From an uncultured Clostridia bacterium (lineage in GTDB: Bacteria > Bacillota > Clostridia > Oscillospirales > Ruminococcaceae), in contig CALWNQ010000004.1 in assembly GCA_944382875.1 (NCBI GenBank), positions 1 to 64,000 of the forward strand: DNA of 64,000 bases, read 5' to 3'. Both the position numbers and the translations under genes were made by a program. Each line of letters begins with the position of its first letter. Positions within the stretch are counted from its first letter, which is position 1. The notes under the pieces are model-generated. The model searched no databases and was not told the origin of the DNA. It saw only the letters and a list, made by a program, of their open reading frames with translations. Below, one piece after another: positions 7,637-14,883 of this stretch.

Positions 7637-7653
7637 GACAATCCTCTCTTTTT

Positions 7654-7670
7654 CTTTCGTAAAACGTAAG
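7654..7670. promoter_or_regulatory. Operator-like palindrome before the antirepressor
   Basis: CTTTCG-TAAAA-CGTAAG, a near-perfect inverted repeat of a CTTWCG half site with a 5-base spacer. It matches the sites in the divergent region at 7900-8003. It lies between the Cro-like gene and the antirepressor start, so the phage repressor could control the antirepressor separately. Confidence 0.6.
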
Positions 7671-7886
7671 TTAATCTGCAAAAAAAATTCTTCTTGCTTC
7701 TTCTGAGTTATCACACAAAATCGTTGCCATGTTTGATAACACGTTGTAAGGGATTTTTTCAGGCTTTTTCAAGTATCCTGTTAGCGTATTTCTATCAATG
7801 TCAAGCTGTTCAGAAAGTTTTTTGATGGAAATTTGCTTTTCTCCCATTTTACCTCGCACCTTTGCGATATCAACACGATACATCAT
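7671..7886 (-). CDS. Cro-like XRE-family regulator
   Basis: A 71-residue single-domain helix-turn-helix protein. The segment KKLSEQLDIDRNTLTGYLKK (about 22-41) is the turn and recognition helix. It is transcribed away from the CI-like gene across a shared operator region, the usual Cro position. Tandem ATG codons begin it, with GGAGGTG upstream. It would be the first gene of the phage early operon, of which only the antirepressor stub remains. Confidence 0.8.
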   Translation of the reverse strand: MMYRVDIAKVRGKMGEKQISIKKLSEQLDIDRNTLTGYLKKPEKIPYNVLSNMATILCDNSEEARRIFFAD

Positions 7887-7899
7887 ATCACCTCCAAAT

Positions 7900-7916
7900 C
7901 TTTCGTATTGCGTAAG
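7900..7916. promoter_or_regulatory. Operator-like site 1 of the lysogeny switch
   Basis: CTTTCG-TATTG-CGTAAG shares both half sites and the 5-base spacing with the palindrome at 7654-7670. It lies 14 bases upstream of the Cro-like start codon. Confidence 0.6.
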
Positions 7917-7946
7917 TTAATCATAACACTGCGAATCTGATTTGTC

Positions 7947-7963
7947 AATACGTTTTGCGAAAG
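7947..7963. promoter_or_regulatory. Operator-like site 2 of the lysogeny switch
   Basis: AATACG-TTTTG-CGAAAG keeps the right half site CGWAAG and a partial left half, at the same spacing as the neighbouring sites. It is in the middle of the divergent region. Confidence 0.5.
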
Positions 7964-7986
7964 TTTTTTTGCAATTTTTGAAAAAT

Positions 7987-8003
7987 ATATTGCAAAACGC
8001 AAG
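7987..8003. promoter_or_regulatory. Operator-like site 3 of the lysogeny switch
   Basis: ATATTG-CAAAA-CGCAAG keeps a good right half site only. It sits 37 bases before the CI-like start codon. The GTATGATAA about 10 bases downstream is a plausible -10 of the repressor promoter, so this site could give autoregulation. Confidence 0.45.
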
Positions 8004-8039
8004 TTTTGGTGGTATGATAAAACACAAGGAGATGAGAAC

Positions 8040-8675
8040 ATGGGACTTTCAGAAATTCTTAAATCTAGGCGTAAAGAATTAGGCCTTACTTTACTGGAAA
8101 TTGCAAATAGAATTGGTGTGACAGAAGCAATTGTACAACGATGGGAAAGCGGAGAAATTAAAACTTTACGTCAGGGACGCATTGCCAAATTGGCTGAAAT
8201 TCTGGAAGTTTCTCCGGCACAGTTAATGGGGTGGGAAGAATCTACCGCTAATGATTACTCCAACATTAAAAATGTTATCCCGCTGCCTAAAACAAAAAAA
8301 ATCCCGCTGATCGGCACGATTGCCTGCGGAATTCCGATATTTGCAGAGGAAAATATTGAAGGATATGTCCCAATCCCCGAAAACATTCACGCGGATTTTT
8401 GCCTGCGATGCACAGGCGACAGTATGATAAATGCCCGGATATTGGACGGGGATGTTGTTTTGATCCGAAAGCAACCGGATGTGGATGACGGCCAAATTGC
8501 AGCCGTTTTGATAGAAAACGAAGCTACTTTAAAGCGCGTTTATCATAACAAAGACGGCGGCGTTACACTTGTTGCAGAAAACCCTACCTTTGCACCAATG
8601 ACAATTACAGCATCTGACTGCGTGGAAGTAAGGATACTTGGAAAAGCGATCGCATTTATCAGTGGAGTAAAATAG
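8040..8675 (+). CDS. CI-like phage repressor with LexA-type peptidase domain
   Basis: 211 residues. Residues 1-65 form an XRE helix-turn-helix (TLLEIANRIGVTEAIVQRWE). Residues about 85-210 form an S24 (LexA/UmuD/CI) peptidase domain: the scissile region ACG at 95-97, nucleophile Ser128 in GDSM, and Lys165 in the TLKRV strand. Self-cleavage is expected at Ala-Cys or Cys-Gly rather than the usual Ala-Gly. The gene holds the prophage silent until RecA-stimulated cleavage. AAGGAG precedes the ATG, and operator-like repeats lie upstream. Confidence 0.92.
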   Translation: MGLSEILKSRRKELGLTLLEIANRIGVTEAIVQRWESGEIKTLRQGRIAKLAEILEVSPAQLMGWEESTANDYSNIKNVIPLPKTKKIPLIGTIACGIPIFAEENIEGYVPIPENIHADFCLRCTGDSMINARILDGDVVLIRKQPDVDDGQIAAVLIENEATLKRVYHNKDGGVTLVAENPTFAPMTITASDCVEVRILGKAIAFISGVK

Positions 8676-8724
8676 TCCCATAACCGCCGGAGGGCGGAAT
8701 AAAGAAAAAGGAAGTGAAATCTAA

Positions 8725-9567
8725 ATGGAAACACAACAAATTATCAAGCTGAAATCCGATTTTGATGCAATCGCACATCAAGAAGATGGTGTCGAGTATT
8801 GGCTGGCAAGGGAATTGCAGACTGTACTTGGATATAAAACTTGGGAAAATTTTTATGAAGCGATTATTCGTGCGCAAACTGCTTGTAGAAATTCCGGAAA
8901 AAACATTGAGGATCATTTTCGTGAAACCACGAAATTAACAATTATAGGCAAGGGCGGACACCGAAATGTTATTGATTTTGCACTAACAAGATACGCCTGT
9001 TATCTGACGGCTCAAAATGGTGATCCCTCAAAAGATGAAATTGCCTTTGCACAAACGTATTTTGCTTCTCAAACTCGCAAGGCTGAATTGATTGAAGAAC
9101 GAATGAAAGCCCTTCATAGAATTCAGATGAGGGAGCAACTGAAAGAAACTGAAAAACGGTTTTCCCAGAATATTTATGAACATGGAGTAGACGAAAGCGG
9201 CTTTGCAAGGATACGCTCCAAAGGAGATCAAGCGTTGTTTGGACATCCAACTGCGGAAATGAAAAGAAAATTTGGTGCCGAAGGAAAGCCCTTGGCGGAT
9301 GTACTTCCTCCTATTACAATCGCTGCAAAAAATCTGGCCATGGAAATGACAAATATTCGCATTGAAACAGAAAATATACAGGGAGAAGCCCCCATTACAA
9401 CTGAACATGAACAAAATAATTCAAGTGTTCGACATACACTGATTAACCGAGGAATTTACCCGGAAAATCTTCCGCCGGAAGAAGATATTAAGAAGGTGGA
9501 ACGTCGAATCAAATCGGAAGAAAAGAAGCTCCCTGATATATCGCAGAATTTTTCTAATAAAAAATAA
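8725..9567 (+). CDS. dinD: DNA-damage-inducible protein D (DinD-like)
   Basis: 280 residues matching DinD along the whole length. The N-terminal BRO-N-like fold includes EYWLARELQTVLGY and W-E-N-F; GKGGHRNVIDF and RYACYLTAQNGDP follow. The C-terminal part carries E-H-G-V-D-E-S-G-F and H-P-T-A-E-M-K-R-K-F-G. In Escherichia coli DinD is SOS-induced and inhibits RecA filaments. Here it lies just downstream of the cleavable repressor on the same strand, so it could link prophage state to the host SOS response. The assignment is firm; the role in this element is inferred. Confidence 0.88.
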   Translation: METQQIIKLKSDFDAIAHQEDGVEYWLARELQTVLGYKTWENFYEAIIRAQTACRNSGKNIEDHFRETTKLTIIGKGGHRNVIDFALTRYACYLTAQNGDPSKDEIAFAQTYFASQTRKAELIEERMKALHRIQMREQLKETEKRFSQNIYEHGVDESGFARIRSKGDQALFGHPTAEMKRKFGAEGKPLADVLPPITIAAKNLAMEMTNIRIETENIQGEAPITTEHEQNNSSVRHTLINRGIYPENLPPEEDIKKVERRIKSEEKKLPDISQNFSNKK

Positions 9568-9572
9568 AAACA

Positions 9573-9602
9573 CCCGCCCCGGTGTTGGCGCACCAGAGCG
9601 GG
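9573..9602. other. Small nested hairpin between dinD and the integrase gene
   Basis: CCCGC (9573-9577) pairs with GCGGG (9598-9602), and GGTG (9581-9584) pairs with CACC (9591-9594). No T run follows on the plus strand; an A/T-rich tract follows in the minus direction. It may be a weak terminator of dinD or part of an integrase-binding region. Confidence 0.3.
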
Positions 9603-9696
9603 AAGCAAGCCTTAAACCATCACGAATAAAGCTCTTGCAAGGATGATTATACCACCTTTTCAGGAAATCCGCAAGGGCCTGGGGAGGTGTTTTTTC

Positions 9697-10800
9697 ATGC
9701 AGTGTATCAAATGCAAAAAGGAACTGCCGGAAGGAGCGGTGTACTGCCCTGCCTGCGGGAAAAAGCAGGTGTCATCAAGCCGGAAAGCTGCCAAACGCGG
9801 CAACGGCACTGGTAGCGTCTACAAGCGCAAGGACGGCGGATGGATGGCCGTCAAAGTGATCGGATACCAGACCACCAGGGACGGACGCGCACGGGCTGTG
9901 CGGGTGTCCAGGGGCGGATTTTCCACCAAAAAAGAAGCGTTGGAATATCTGCCACTTTTGACCGGTCAAAAGGTCAAAAAGAAATCCACTCTTGCCAGCC
10001 TGTGGGCCGGATGGAGCAGCAGCTATATGACCAAGCTGTCCGCCAGCAAGCAGACGCATTATAAAACGGCATACGCCAAAATCGAAAGCATCGCCTATAC
10101 GGAAATTGACCAGCTGACCATCAGCGATTTACAGGAAGTTGTGGATGAGCAGGCGCCCACCTACTACCCTGCGCGAGATATCAAAAATCTGCTGTCCCAC
10201 CTGTACAAACGGGCAGAAGCCCAGCAGGATGTCCATTCCAACCTTTCCGAGTTTATCGTGCTGCCGGATTTTGAAGAGGCCGAACGCAAACCGTTTACGG
10301 AAGAAGAGCTCAAAGCGCTCTGGCAAAGCTATGGCAGCGGCGAAAAGCTAACCGGATACATACTGCTAATGATTTACAGCGGAATGATGCCGGGAGAATT
10401 GTTCCAGGCAAGAAAAGACATGATCGATTGGGACCGGCAGTGCATCATCGGCGCCGGACTGAAAACCAAAAAACGGAAAGAAACGCCGATTGTCATCGCA
10501 GACATGATGATTCCTGTCCTGCACGATCTCTGCGAATTTTCCCGCAGCGAAATGCTGATTGATGTGCGGCGGGATGAGTTCTACAAGGAATTTGAGCGGA
10601 TTGTCACCGGCTGCACCGGGCGAAAGCTGACGCCCTACTCCTGCCGGCACACAACCGCTACTGCTCTGGCTTTGGGAAACATTGCCCCGAGTGTGATCCA
10701 GGAAGTCATGCGGCACACCAAATTTTCTACCACACAACGCTATATCCATGTGGACACAGACTCGATGCTGGGCGCGGTCAACACCCTGCAAAACGCATGA
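9697..10800 (+). CDS. Tyrosine-recombinase integrase with N-terminal zinc ribbon
   Basis: 367 residues from the ATG at 9697, chosen for GGGGAGGTG upstream (an ATG at 9643 has none). Residues 1-23 are a zinc ribbon (CIKC...CPAC), 37-95 an arm-type DNA-binding region, 96-190 the core-binding domain and 195-367 the catalytic domain. Arg317-His318 (CRHT), His340 and the nucleophile Tyr349 (TQRYIHV) are present. The first catalytic arginine, normally in a TGLR-x-SEL motif, is replaced: the matching segment reads YSGMMPGEL with Met231. The gene points at tRNA-Ser genes 135 bases away, the usual position of an integrase beside its attachment site. Confidence 0.9.
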   Translation: MQCIKCKKELPEGAVYCPACGKKQVSSSRKAAKRGNGTGSVYKRKDGGWMAVKVIGYQTTRDGRARAVRVSRGGFSTKKEALEYLPLLTGQKVKKKSTLASLWAGWSSSYMTKLSASKQTHYKTAYAKIESIAYTEIDQLTISDLQEVVDEQAPTYYPARDIKNLLSHLYKRAEAQQDVHSNLSEFIVLPDFEEAERKPFTEEELKALWQSYGSGEKLTGYILLMIYSGMMPGELFQARKDMIDWDRQCIIGAGLKTKKRKETPIVIADMMIPVLHDLCEFSRSEMLIDVRRDEFYKEFERIVTGCTGRKLTPYSCRHTTATALALGNIAPSVIQEVMRHTKFSTTQRYIHVDTDSMLGAVNTLQNA

Positions 10801-10881
10801 TTTTGCGTAAGCAACAGCGTAAGCAACGCGAAGCCTTTTTGCAAAATTACCCCAATTTTCCGACAACATTTTGCACATAGA

Positions 10882-10928
10882 AAAAACCGCGCGTCATAGG
10901 CGAAAAAGCCCATAAACACGCGGTTTTT
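10882..10928. terminator. Hairpin terminator between integrase and tRNA-Ser
   Basis: AAAAACCGCG...CGCGGTTTTT arms (about 10882-10894 and 10916-10928) flanked by A and T runs. It can end both the integrase transcript and the tRNA transcript on the opposite strand. Confidence 0.75.
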
Positions 10929-10934
10929 AAGTTT

Positions 10935-10960
10935 TGGCGGAGTTGGAGGGACTCGAACCC
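10935..10960. other. Candidate attachment site in the tRNA-Ser 3' end
   Basis: The T arm and acceptor end of tRNA-Ser(GCU) is the first chromosomal sequence past the integrase gene. Tyrosine integrases commonly use tRNA 3' ends. The second copy, expected at the other end of the element, would be left of the window, so the core cannot be delimited here. Confidence 0.45.
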
Positions 10961-11028
10961 TCGCGCCGGGGATTAGCCGACCTACGCCCTTAGCAGGGGC
11001 GCCTCGTCACCAACTTGAGTACAACTCC
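10935..11028 (-). tRNA. tRNA-Ser (anticodon GCU)
   Basis: On the minus strand the gene begins GGAGTTGTAC and ends CAACTCC-G-CCA, giving a 7-bp acceptor stem with an encoded CCA. The anticodon loop CTGCTAA gives GCU. A long variable arm of the serine type is present, and the T arm reads GGTTCGAGTCC. Its 3' end faces the integrase gene and is the probable attachment site of the prophage. Confidence 0.95.
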
Positions 11029-11064
11029 ATGGAAACGACCTGTCAAGGTATATGAATTTAAACG

Positions 11065-11153
11065 TGGCGGAGAGAGTGGGATTCGAACCCACGGTCCCGT
11101 GAGGGATCACTGGTTTTCAAGACCAGCTCCTTAAACCGCTCGGACATCTCTCC
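11065..11153 (-). tRNA. tRNA-Ser (anticodon UGA)
   Basis: On the minus strand the gene starts GGAGAGATGTCCGAG and ends CTCTCC-G-CCA with an encoded CCA. The anticodon loop CTTGAAA gives UGA, and a long variable arm is present. It lies 36 bases upstream of tRNA-Ser(GCU) in the same direction, so the two are probably co-transcribed. Confidence 0.95.
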
Positions 11154-11276
11154 GTGCAACCGTGTTACACGGAACGATTATTATTTTACCACAGGATTTT
11201 CAGTTTGTCAACACCTTTTTGAAAGTTTTTGATAAAATCCGCTGCCCCTTTTTGAAGAGGCAGCGGTTCAAATTCA

Positions 11277-12749
11277 TCAGGATTCCGGTTCGGAAATGGG
11301 AAGCGCAAACCAAAAGGTACTTCCTTTCCCCACTATACTGTCCGCACCGTACTTTGCGTGATGCAGCTCAAGTACATTTTTGACAATCGAAAGCCCCAAT
11401 CCGGTGCCCACTGCGGCGCGCTTGTGACTGCGGTCAATCTTGTAGTAGCGGTCCCAAACCATGTCCAGTTTATCGGGCGGGATTCCAATGCCGGTGTCTT
11501 GAATCTCCATCCGCGCTTCACCATCCTTTTCAAACAGCCGGACGAAGATCTTCTTGTCATCGCCAGTATAGTTGATGGCGTTGTTGATCAAATTGTACAC
11601 CACCTGGGATAGCTTGCTCTCATCGGCATCCACCCAGATATCGGGTGCCAAATCCACCTCGATCTGATAACCGTCCTGTTCGGTGAGCTTGGCATAGCGC
11701 AGCAGGATTGCGTTGACCATGTCCGTCAGGTTCAGCCGGACCACTGAGAGCTCCTGCACACCGGCCTGCAGCTTGGAGAGGTCGAGCAGGTCGTTTACAA
11801 GCCGGGTAAGGCGAGAAGCTTCGTCAATAACAACCTGGACATTTTCCGGCGTATTTTCTCCCGGAATATCCCGCATCATCTCGGAATAGCCGGTAATCAT
11901 GGTAAGCGGCGTCCGGAGATCGTGAGAAATATTCGCCAGCAGTTCCCGGCGAAGCCCCTCCACTTTGGAGAGTTCGGCTGCCGTATGGTTGAGTGTTTCG
12001 TTGAGTTCTGCAATTTCGCGGTAACCACCGCCATCAAAATGGGTGTCATACTTTCCTTTTGCCAGCAGCTTGGCGGAGTCGTTGACCTTTGCAATCGGCC
12101 TGGAAAGACGGCGCGAAAGAAGGAACGACAGCACCAGCGAAATAAGAATCATAATCATCGAAACGAACAGCAGCTGAATCTGGAGCGTCCGGACCGTGGC
12201 GTCCACCGGCGAAATGATTGAATTGAGAAGCATCAGCCGCTGGGAGCCGTCTTTCATAGTCACCAGCTTGACTAAAACCAAACTTTCTTTTCCCTCGTCC
12301 CGCGGCGCAAAGATGTGGATATTCGGGCTGGTGATGACAATTCCTGCGTTGTTGACCGTCCGTTCCACATAGGTGCCATTGTTCTGCTGGGCGGCAAAAT
12401 AGAGCTCTAAAAGCTGGAAGGAATTCATTTTGTGAATACGGCAGTCCGGCAGCGTGTCCGCCGAAGCAACAACCTGCCACTGGCTGTCCAGCACCAGAAC
12501 ACAAAGCTCATTACGTGCCGCAATGCCCTGTACAATGTTTTCCAGATTGCTGCTGTCTGCATTCTTGACCAATGTGTCAGCGGCTGTTTCGATATCGCGG
12601 GTTTTGATTCCTTTATAAAAGCTGTCGAGCAGCACCACTTGAAAAATCCACAGGATGGCGAGCATCACAAGGGTAAAGCCTGCAAAAGCTGCCAGCAGCT
12701 TCCACATCATCGGCGCGCTGCGGAATTTATGCTTCAAAACGGTAACCAA
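11277..12749 (-). CDS. Membrane sensor histidine kinase
   Basis: Up to 490 residues. A transmembrane helix near 17-40 and another near 185-210 flank an extracytoplasmic sensor of about 145 residues. A HAMP linker, the HisKA box NISHDLRTPLTMITG with the phosphoacceptor His, and a HATPase domain follow (NLINNAINYTG, DTGIGIPPDKL, GTGLGLSIVKN). It overlaps the upstream response-regulator gene by 23 bases. The start is uncertain: the longest frame uses TTG at 12749, just after a G6 tract; a TTG at 12737 or the ATG pair before WKLL would shorten it. The signal sensed is unknown. Confidence 0.92.
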   Translation of the reverse strand: MVTVLKHKFRSAPMMWKLLAAFAGFTLVMLAILWIFQVVLLDSFYKGIKTRDIETAADTLVKNADSSNLENIVQGIAARNELCVLVLDSQWQVVASADTLPDCRIHKMNSFQLLELYFAAQQNNGTYVERTVNNAGIVITSPNIHIFAPRDEGKESLVLVKLVTMKDGSQRLMLLNSIISPVDATVRTLQIQLLFVSMIMILISLVLSFLLSRRLSRPIAKVNDSAKLLAKGKYDTHFDGGGYREIAELNETLNHTAAELSKVEGLRRELLANISHDLRTPLTMITGYSEMMRDIPGENTPENVQVVIDEASRLTRLVNDLLDLSKLQAGVQELSVVRLNLTDMVNAILLRYAKLTEQDGYQIEVDLAPDIWVDADESKLSQVVYNLINNAINYTGDDKKIFVRLFEKDGEARMEIQDTGIGIPPDKLDMVWDRYYKIDRSHKRAAVGTGLGLSIVKNVLELHHAKYGADSIVGKGSTFWFALPISEPES

Positions 12750-13404
12750 CCCCCCGCAATGTCACAATAAATTTGCTATACGGTCCCAAACTCTTACGAA
12801 GAAGCTTGATATGGGTGTCCAGCGTGCGGTCATCCCCATAAAAATCATAGCCCCACACATTGGTAATCAGATTTTCACGGGACAACGCAATGTTCCGGTT
12901 GCGGACCAGATAAAAGAGCAGGTCGTATTCTTTCGGGGAAAGCTCCACCTTTTCGCCGTCAACCGTGACAATCCGGCCGGTGAAATCCACCGTCAGCCCC
13001 TCGAACTGACAGACATCCCGCCCCGTTTCGTTGCCGGAAGCGGAAGCACTGCGCTTCATCACCGCCTGCACCCGCATCATCAGCTCCTTAGGGGAAAACG
13101 GCTTGACGACATAATCGTCCACCCCGATTTCAAAACCATGGATCCGGTCGTATTCCTCCCCTCTTGCCGATAACATAATGATTGGGGTATTGCTGGTTTT
13201 CCGGATTTCACGGGAGGCGGAAAAACCGTCCAGCTCCGGCATCATCACATCCATGATAATCAAATCGAACTTTTTCTGGCGGCAGAGCTCCACCGCCTCC
13301 ATCCCGTTGACCGCCTCAGTCACCTGGTAACCCTCAAAATTGGCGTATTTTAAGATCATTTTACGGATGGCCTCTTCGTCATCCACCACAAGGATATGGT
13401 ACAT
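12727..13404 (-). CDS. OmpR/PhoB-type response regulator
   Basis: 225 residues from the ATG at 13404, preceded by GAGGTGAT. The receiver domain has VVDDEE, the phosphoacceptor Asp in IMDVMMPELDG, S-A-R and K-P-F. The C-terminal winged helix shows LSPKEYDLLFYL, ENLITNVWGYDF, RTLDTHIKLLRKSL and RGVGYRFE. It resembles regulators of the ResD/SrrA/WalR group but cannot be placed more closely. It forms an overlapping two-gene operon with the histidine kinase. Confidence 0.93.
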   Translation of the reverse strand: MYHILVVDDEEAIRKMILKYANFEGYQVTEAVNGMEAVELCRQKKFDLIIMDVMMPELDGFSASREIRKTSNTPIIMLSARGEEYDRIHGFEIGVDDYVVKPFSPKELMMRVQAVMKRSASASGNETGRDVCQFEGLTVDFTGRIVTVDGEKVELSPKEYDLLFYLVRNRNIALSRENLITNVWGYDFYGDDRTLDTHIKLLRKSLGPYSKFIVTLRGVGYRFEA

Positions 13405-13476
13405 GCGTATCACCTCATTCATCTGTCTATTTTATCAGTGTATCACATGGTTGTGACTGTTTTGTGAAGATTTTGC

Positions 13477-13505
13477 TTGACAAGCTGGTTTTTTGGACTT
13501 ATAAT
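13477..13505 (+). promoter_or_regulatory. Consensus promoter of the metal permease operon
   Basis: TTGACA (13477-13482), a 17-base spacer and TATAAT (13500-13505), a perfect match to the housekeeping consensus. It lies 36 bases before the permease start codon, and a Fur box overlaps the expected transcription start. Confidence 0.9.
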
Positions 13506-13506
13506 T

Positions 13507-13525
13507 GTAAATGATAATCATTCTC
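13507..13525 (+). promoter_or_regulatory. Fur box
   Basis: GTAAATGATAATCATTCTC matches 16 of 19 positions of the classical Fur consensus. It begins one base after the -10 hexamer, so a bound Fur-type protein would block initiation. The second gene of the operon is itself a Fur-family regulator, which suggests autoregulation. Confidence 0.85.
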
Positions 13526-13541
13526 ATTAAGGAGCTGCGAT

Positions 13542-14429
13542 ATGGAATCACTCAACTGGCACACCGTCCTGCATCTTCTGGAGCACACCGCTCTGGATAC
13601 CTTAAAGATGGCGCCGATCCTGCTTGCGGTCTATCTTCTGCTGGAGTTACTGGAGCCGCGGCTTGCCCGTCTGCAAAACCGCGCCGCGAAATTCCGCGCC
13701 GCGGAACCGCTGGCTGGAACACTGCTTGGCTGCATCCCGCAGTGCGGCTTTTCGGCTGCGGCCTCCTCGCTCTACGCAAGGGGGATGATCGGGGGCGGCA
13801 CGCTGATCGCGGTGTTTCTCTCCACCTCGGACGAAGCCATCCCAGTGATGCTGGCCAATATGGCTGGGCTGGGACAGATTCTCGCGCTGATTGCCGCCAA
13901 AATCGTCCTCGCCGCGGCAGCCGGATACCTGCTCCAATACACTGTTTTCCGCAAAGAGCCGCAGCCCATGGCTACGCCAGTTGAGCACGTCCACACCCAC
14001 AGCTGCACCTGCTGCAAGGAGCGGTTTTCCTCCCCCATCCTGAACAGCATCTGGCAGGCCGTTGTTCGGACGGTACAGGTATCGCTCTTTGTCCTCGCCT
14101 TTCTCTTTGCCATCGAGCTGGTCATTGAGCTGATCGGGGAGGATTCGCTCCAGCGGCTGCTGCTGAGCGGCAGCATCTTCCAGCCGCTTGTCACCGCGCT
14201 GATCGGCCTGATTCCGGGCTGCGGCACCTCGGTGCTGATTACCCAGCTGTTTGTGGGCGGCAGCATCGGCTTCGGCTCGGCGGTAGCGGGGCTTGCCACC
14301 GGCACCGGTGTGGGCTATCTTGTCCTTGCAAAAGAATGTCGCAATCCGGCCAAAATCGCCAAAATCATCGCGCTGACCTATCTCTGCGCCGCCGTGTCCG
14401 GCATGATTCTGACTGCAATCTGGGGGTGA
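13542..14429 (+). CDS. Putative manganese/heavy-metal permease (DUF2899 type)
   Basis: 295 residues with about eight to ten hydrophobic segments in two homologous halves. Each half has a signature loop: GCIPQCGFS with LSTSDEAIP in the first, and LIPGCGTS with L-A-T-G-T-G-V-G in the second. A central hydrophilic loop, VEHVHTHSCTCC, is rich in His and Cys and probably binds metal. This matches the family called putative manganese transporter or 10-TM heavy-metal exporter. AAGGAG precedes the start. Fur-box control and a co-transcribed Fur gene support a metal role; which metal and in which direction is unknown. Confidence 0.85.
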   Translation: MESLNWHTVLHLLEHTALDTLKMAPILLAVYLLLELLEPRLARLQNRAAKFRAAEPLAGTLLGCIPQCGFSAAASSLYARGMIGGGTLIAVFLSTSDEAIPVMLANMAGLGQILALIAAKIVLAAAAGYLLQYTVFRKEPQPMATPVEHVHTHSCTCCKERFSSPILNSIWQAVVRTVQVSLFVLAFLFAIELVIELIGEDSLQRLLLSGSIFQPLVTALIGLIPGCGTSVLITQLFVGGSIGFGSAVAGLATGTGVGYLVLAKECRNPAKIAKIIALTYLCAAVSGMILTAIWG

Positions 14430-14433
14430 TCCA

Positions 14434-14883
14434 ATGAATCCGGTTATTGAAGAACAGCTCAAACAGGCGGGCTTAAAAATCACACGCCAGCGCACCGCGA
14501 TCCTTTCCCTGCTGATCGAAGGGGACGTCCACCTTTCAGCCGAGCAGATCTACTTTGCCCTGAAAACAAAAGGAGAAGCCTTCGGGCTTGCCACCGTCTA
14601 CCGCACCCTCACCCTTTTGGAGCAGGCGGGCATCCTTGCCAAAACCGAAATTCCCGGCAGCGGCCGCCAGTCCTATTTCTACACGGCGGGCGGACACCGG
14701 CACCAGCTGCTCTGCACCGGCTGCGGACGGATCATCCTGCTCAAAAGCTGCCCGGCCGAAGCGTTTCTGAAAGCGGTGGAAGAGGAATACGACTTTGCGG
14801 TCACCGGCCATTCGTTTGAGATTTTTGGACTCTGCCCGGACTGCCGCAAAAAGGCGGGACAGGAGGAACGACATGTTCATTGA
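14434..14883 (+). CDS. Fur-family metal-dependent regulator
   Basis: 149 residues. The winged helix has ITRQRTAILSLL and F-G-L-A-T-V-Y-R-T-L; the dimerisation domain has the GGHRHQLLC metal site, and two CxxC pairs (CTGC, CPDC) form a structural zinc site. It starts four bases after the permease stop and overlaps the pentapeptide gene by 11 bases. Whether it senses iron, manganese, zinc or peroxide cannot be told from motifs alone. The upstream box is of Fur type. Confidence 0.92.
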   Translation: MNPVIEEQLKQAGLKITRQRTAILSLLIEGDVHLSAEQIYFALKTKGEAFGLATVYRTLTLLEQAGILAKTEIPGSGRQSYFYTAGGHRHQLLCTGCGRIILLKSCPAEAFLKAVEEEYDFAVTGHSFEIFGLCPDCRKKAGQEERHVH

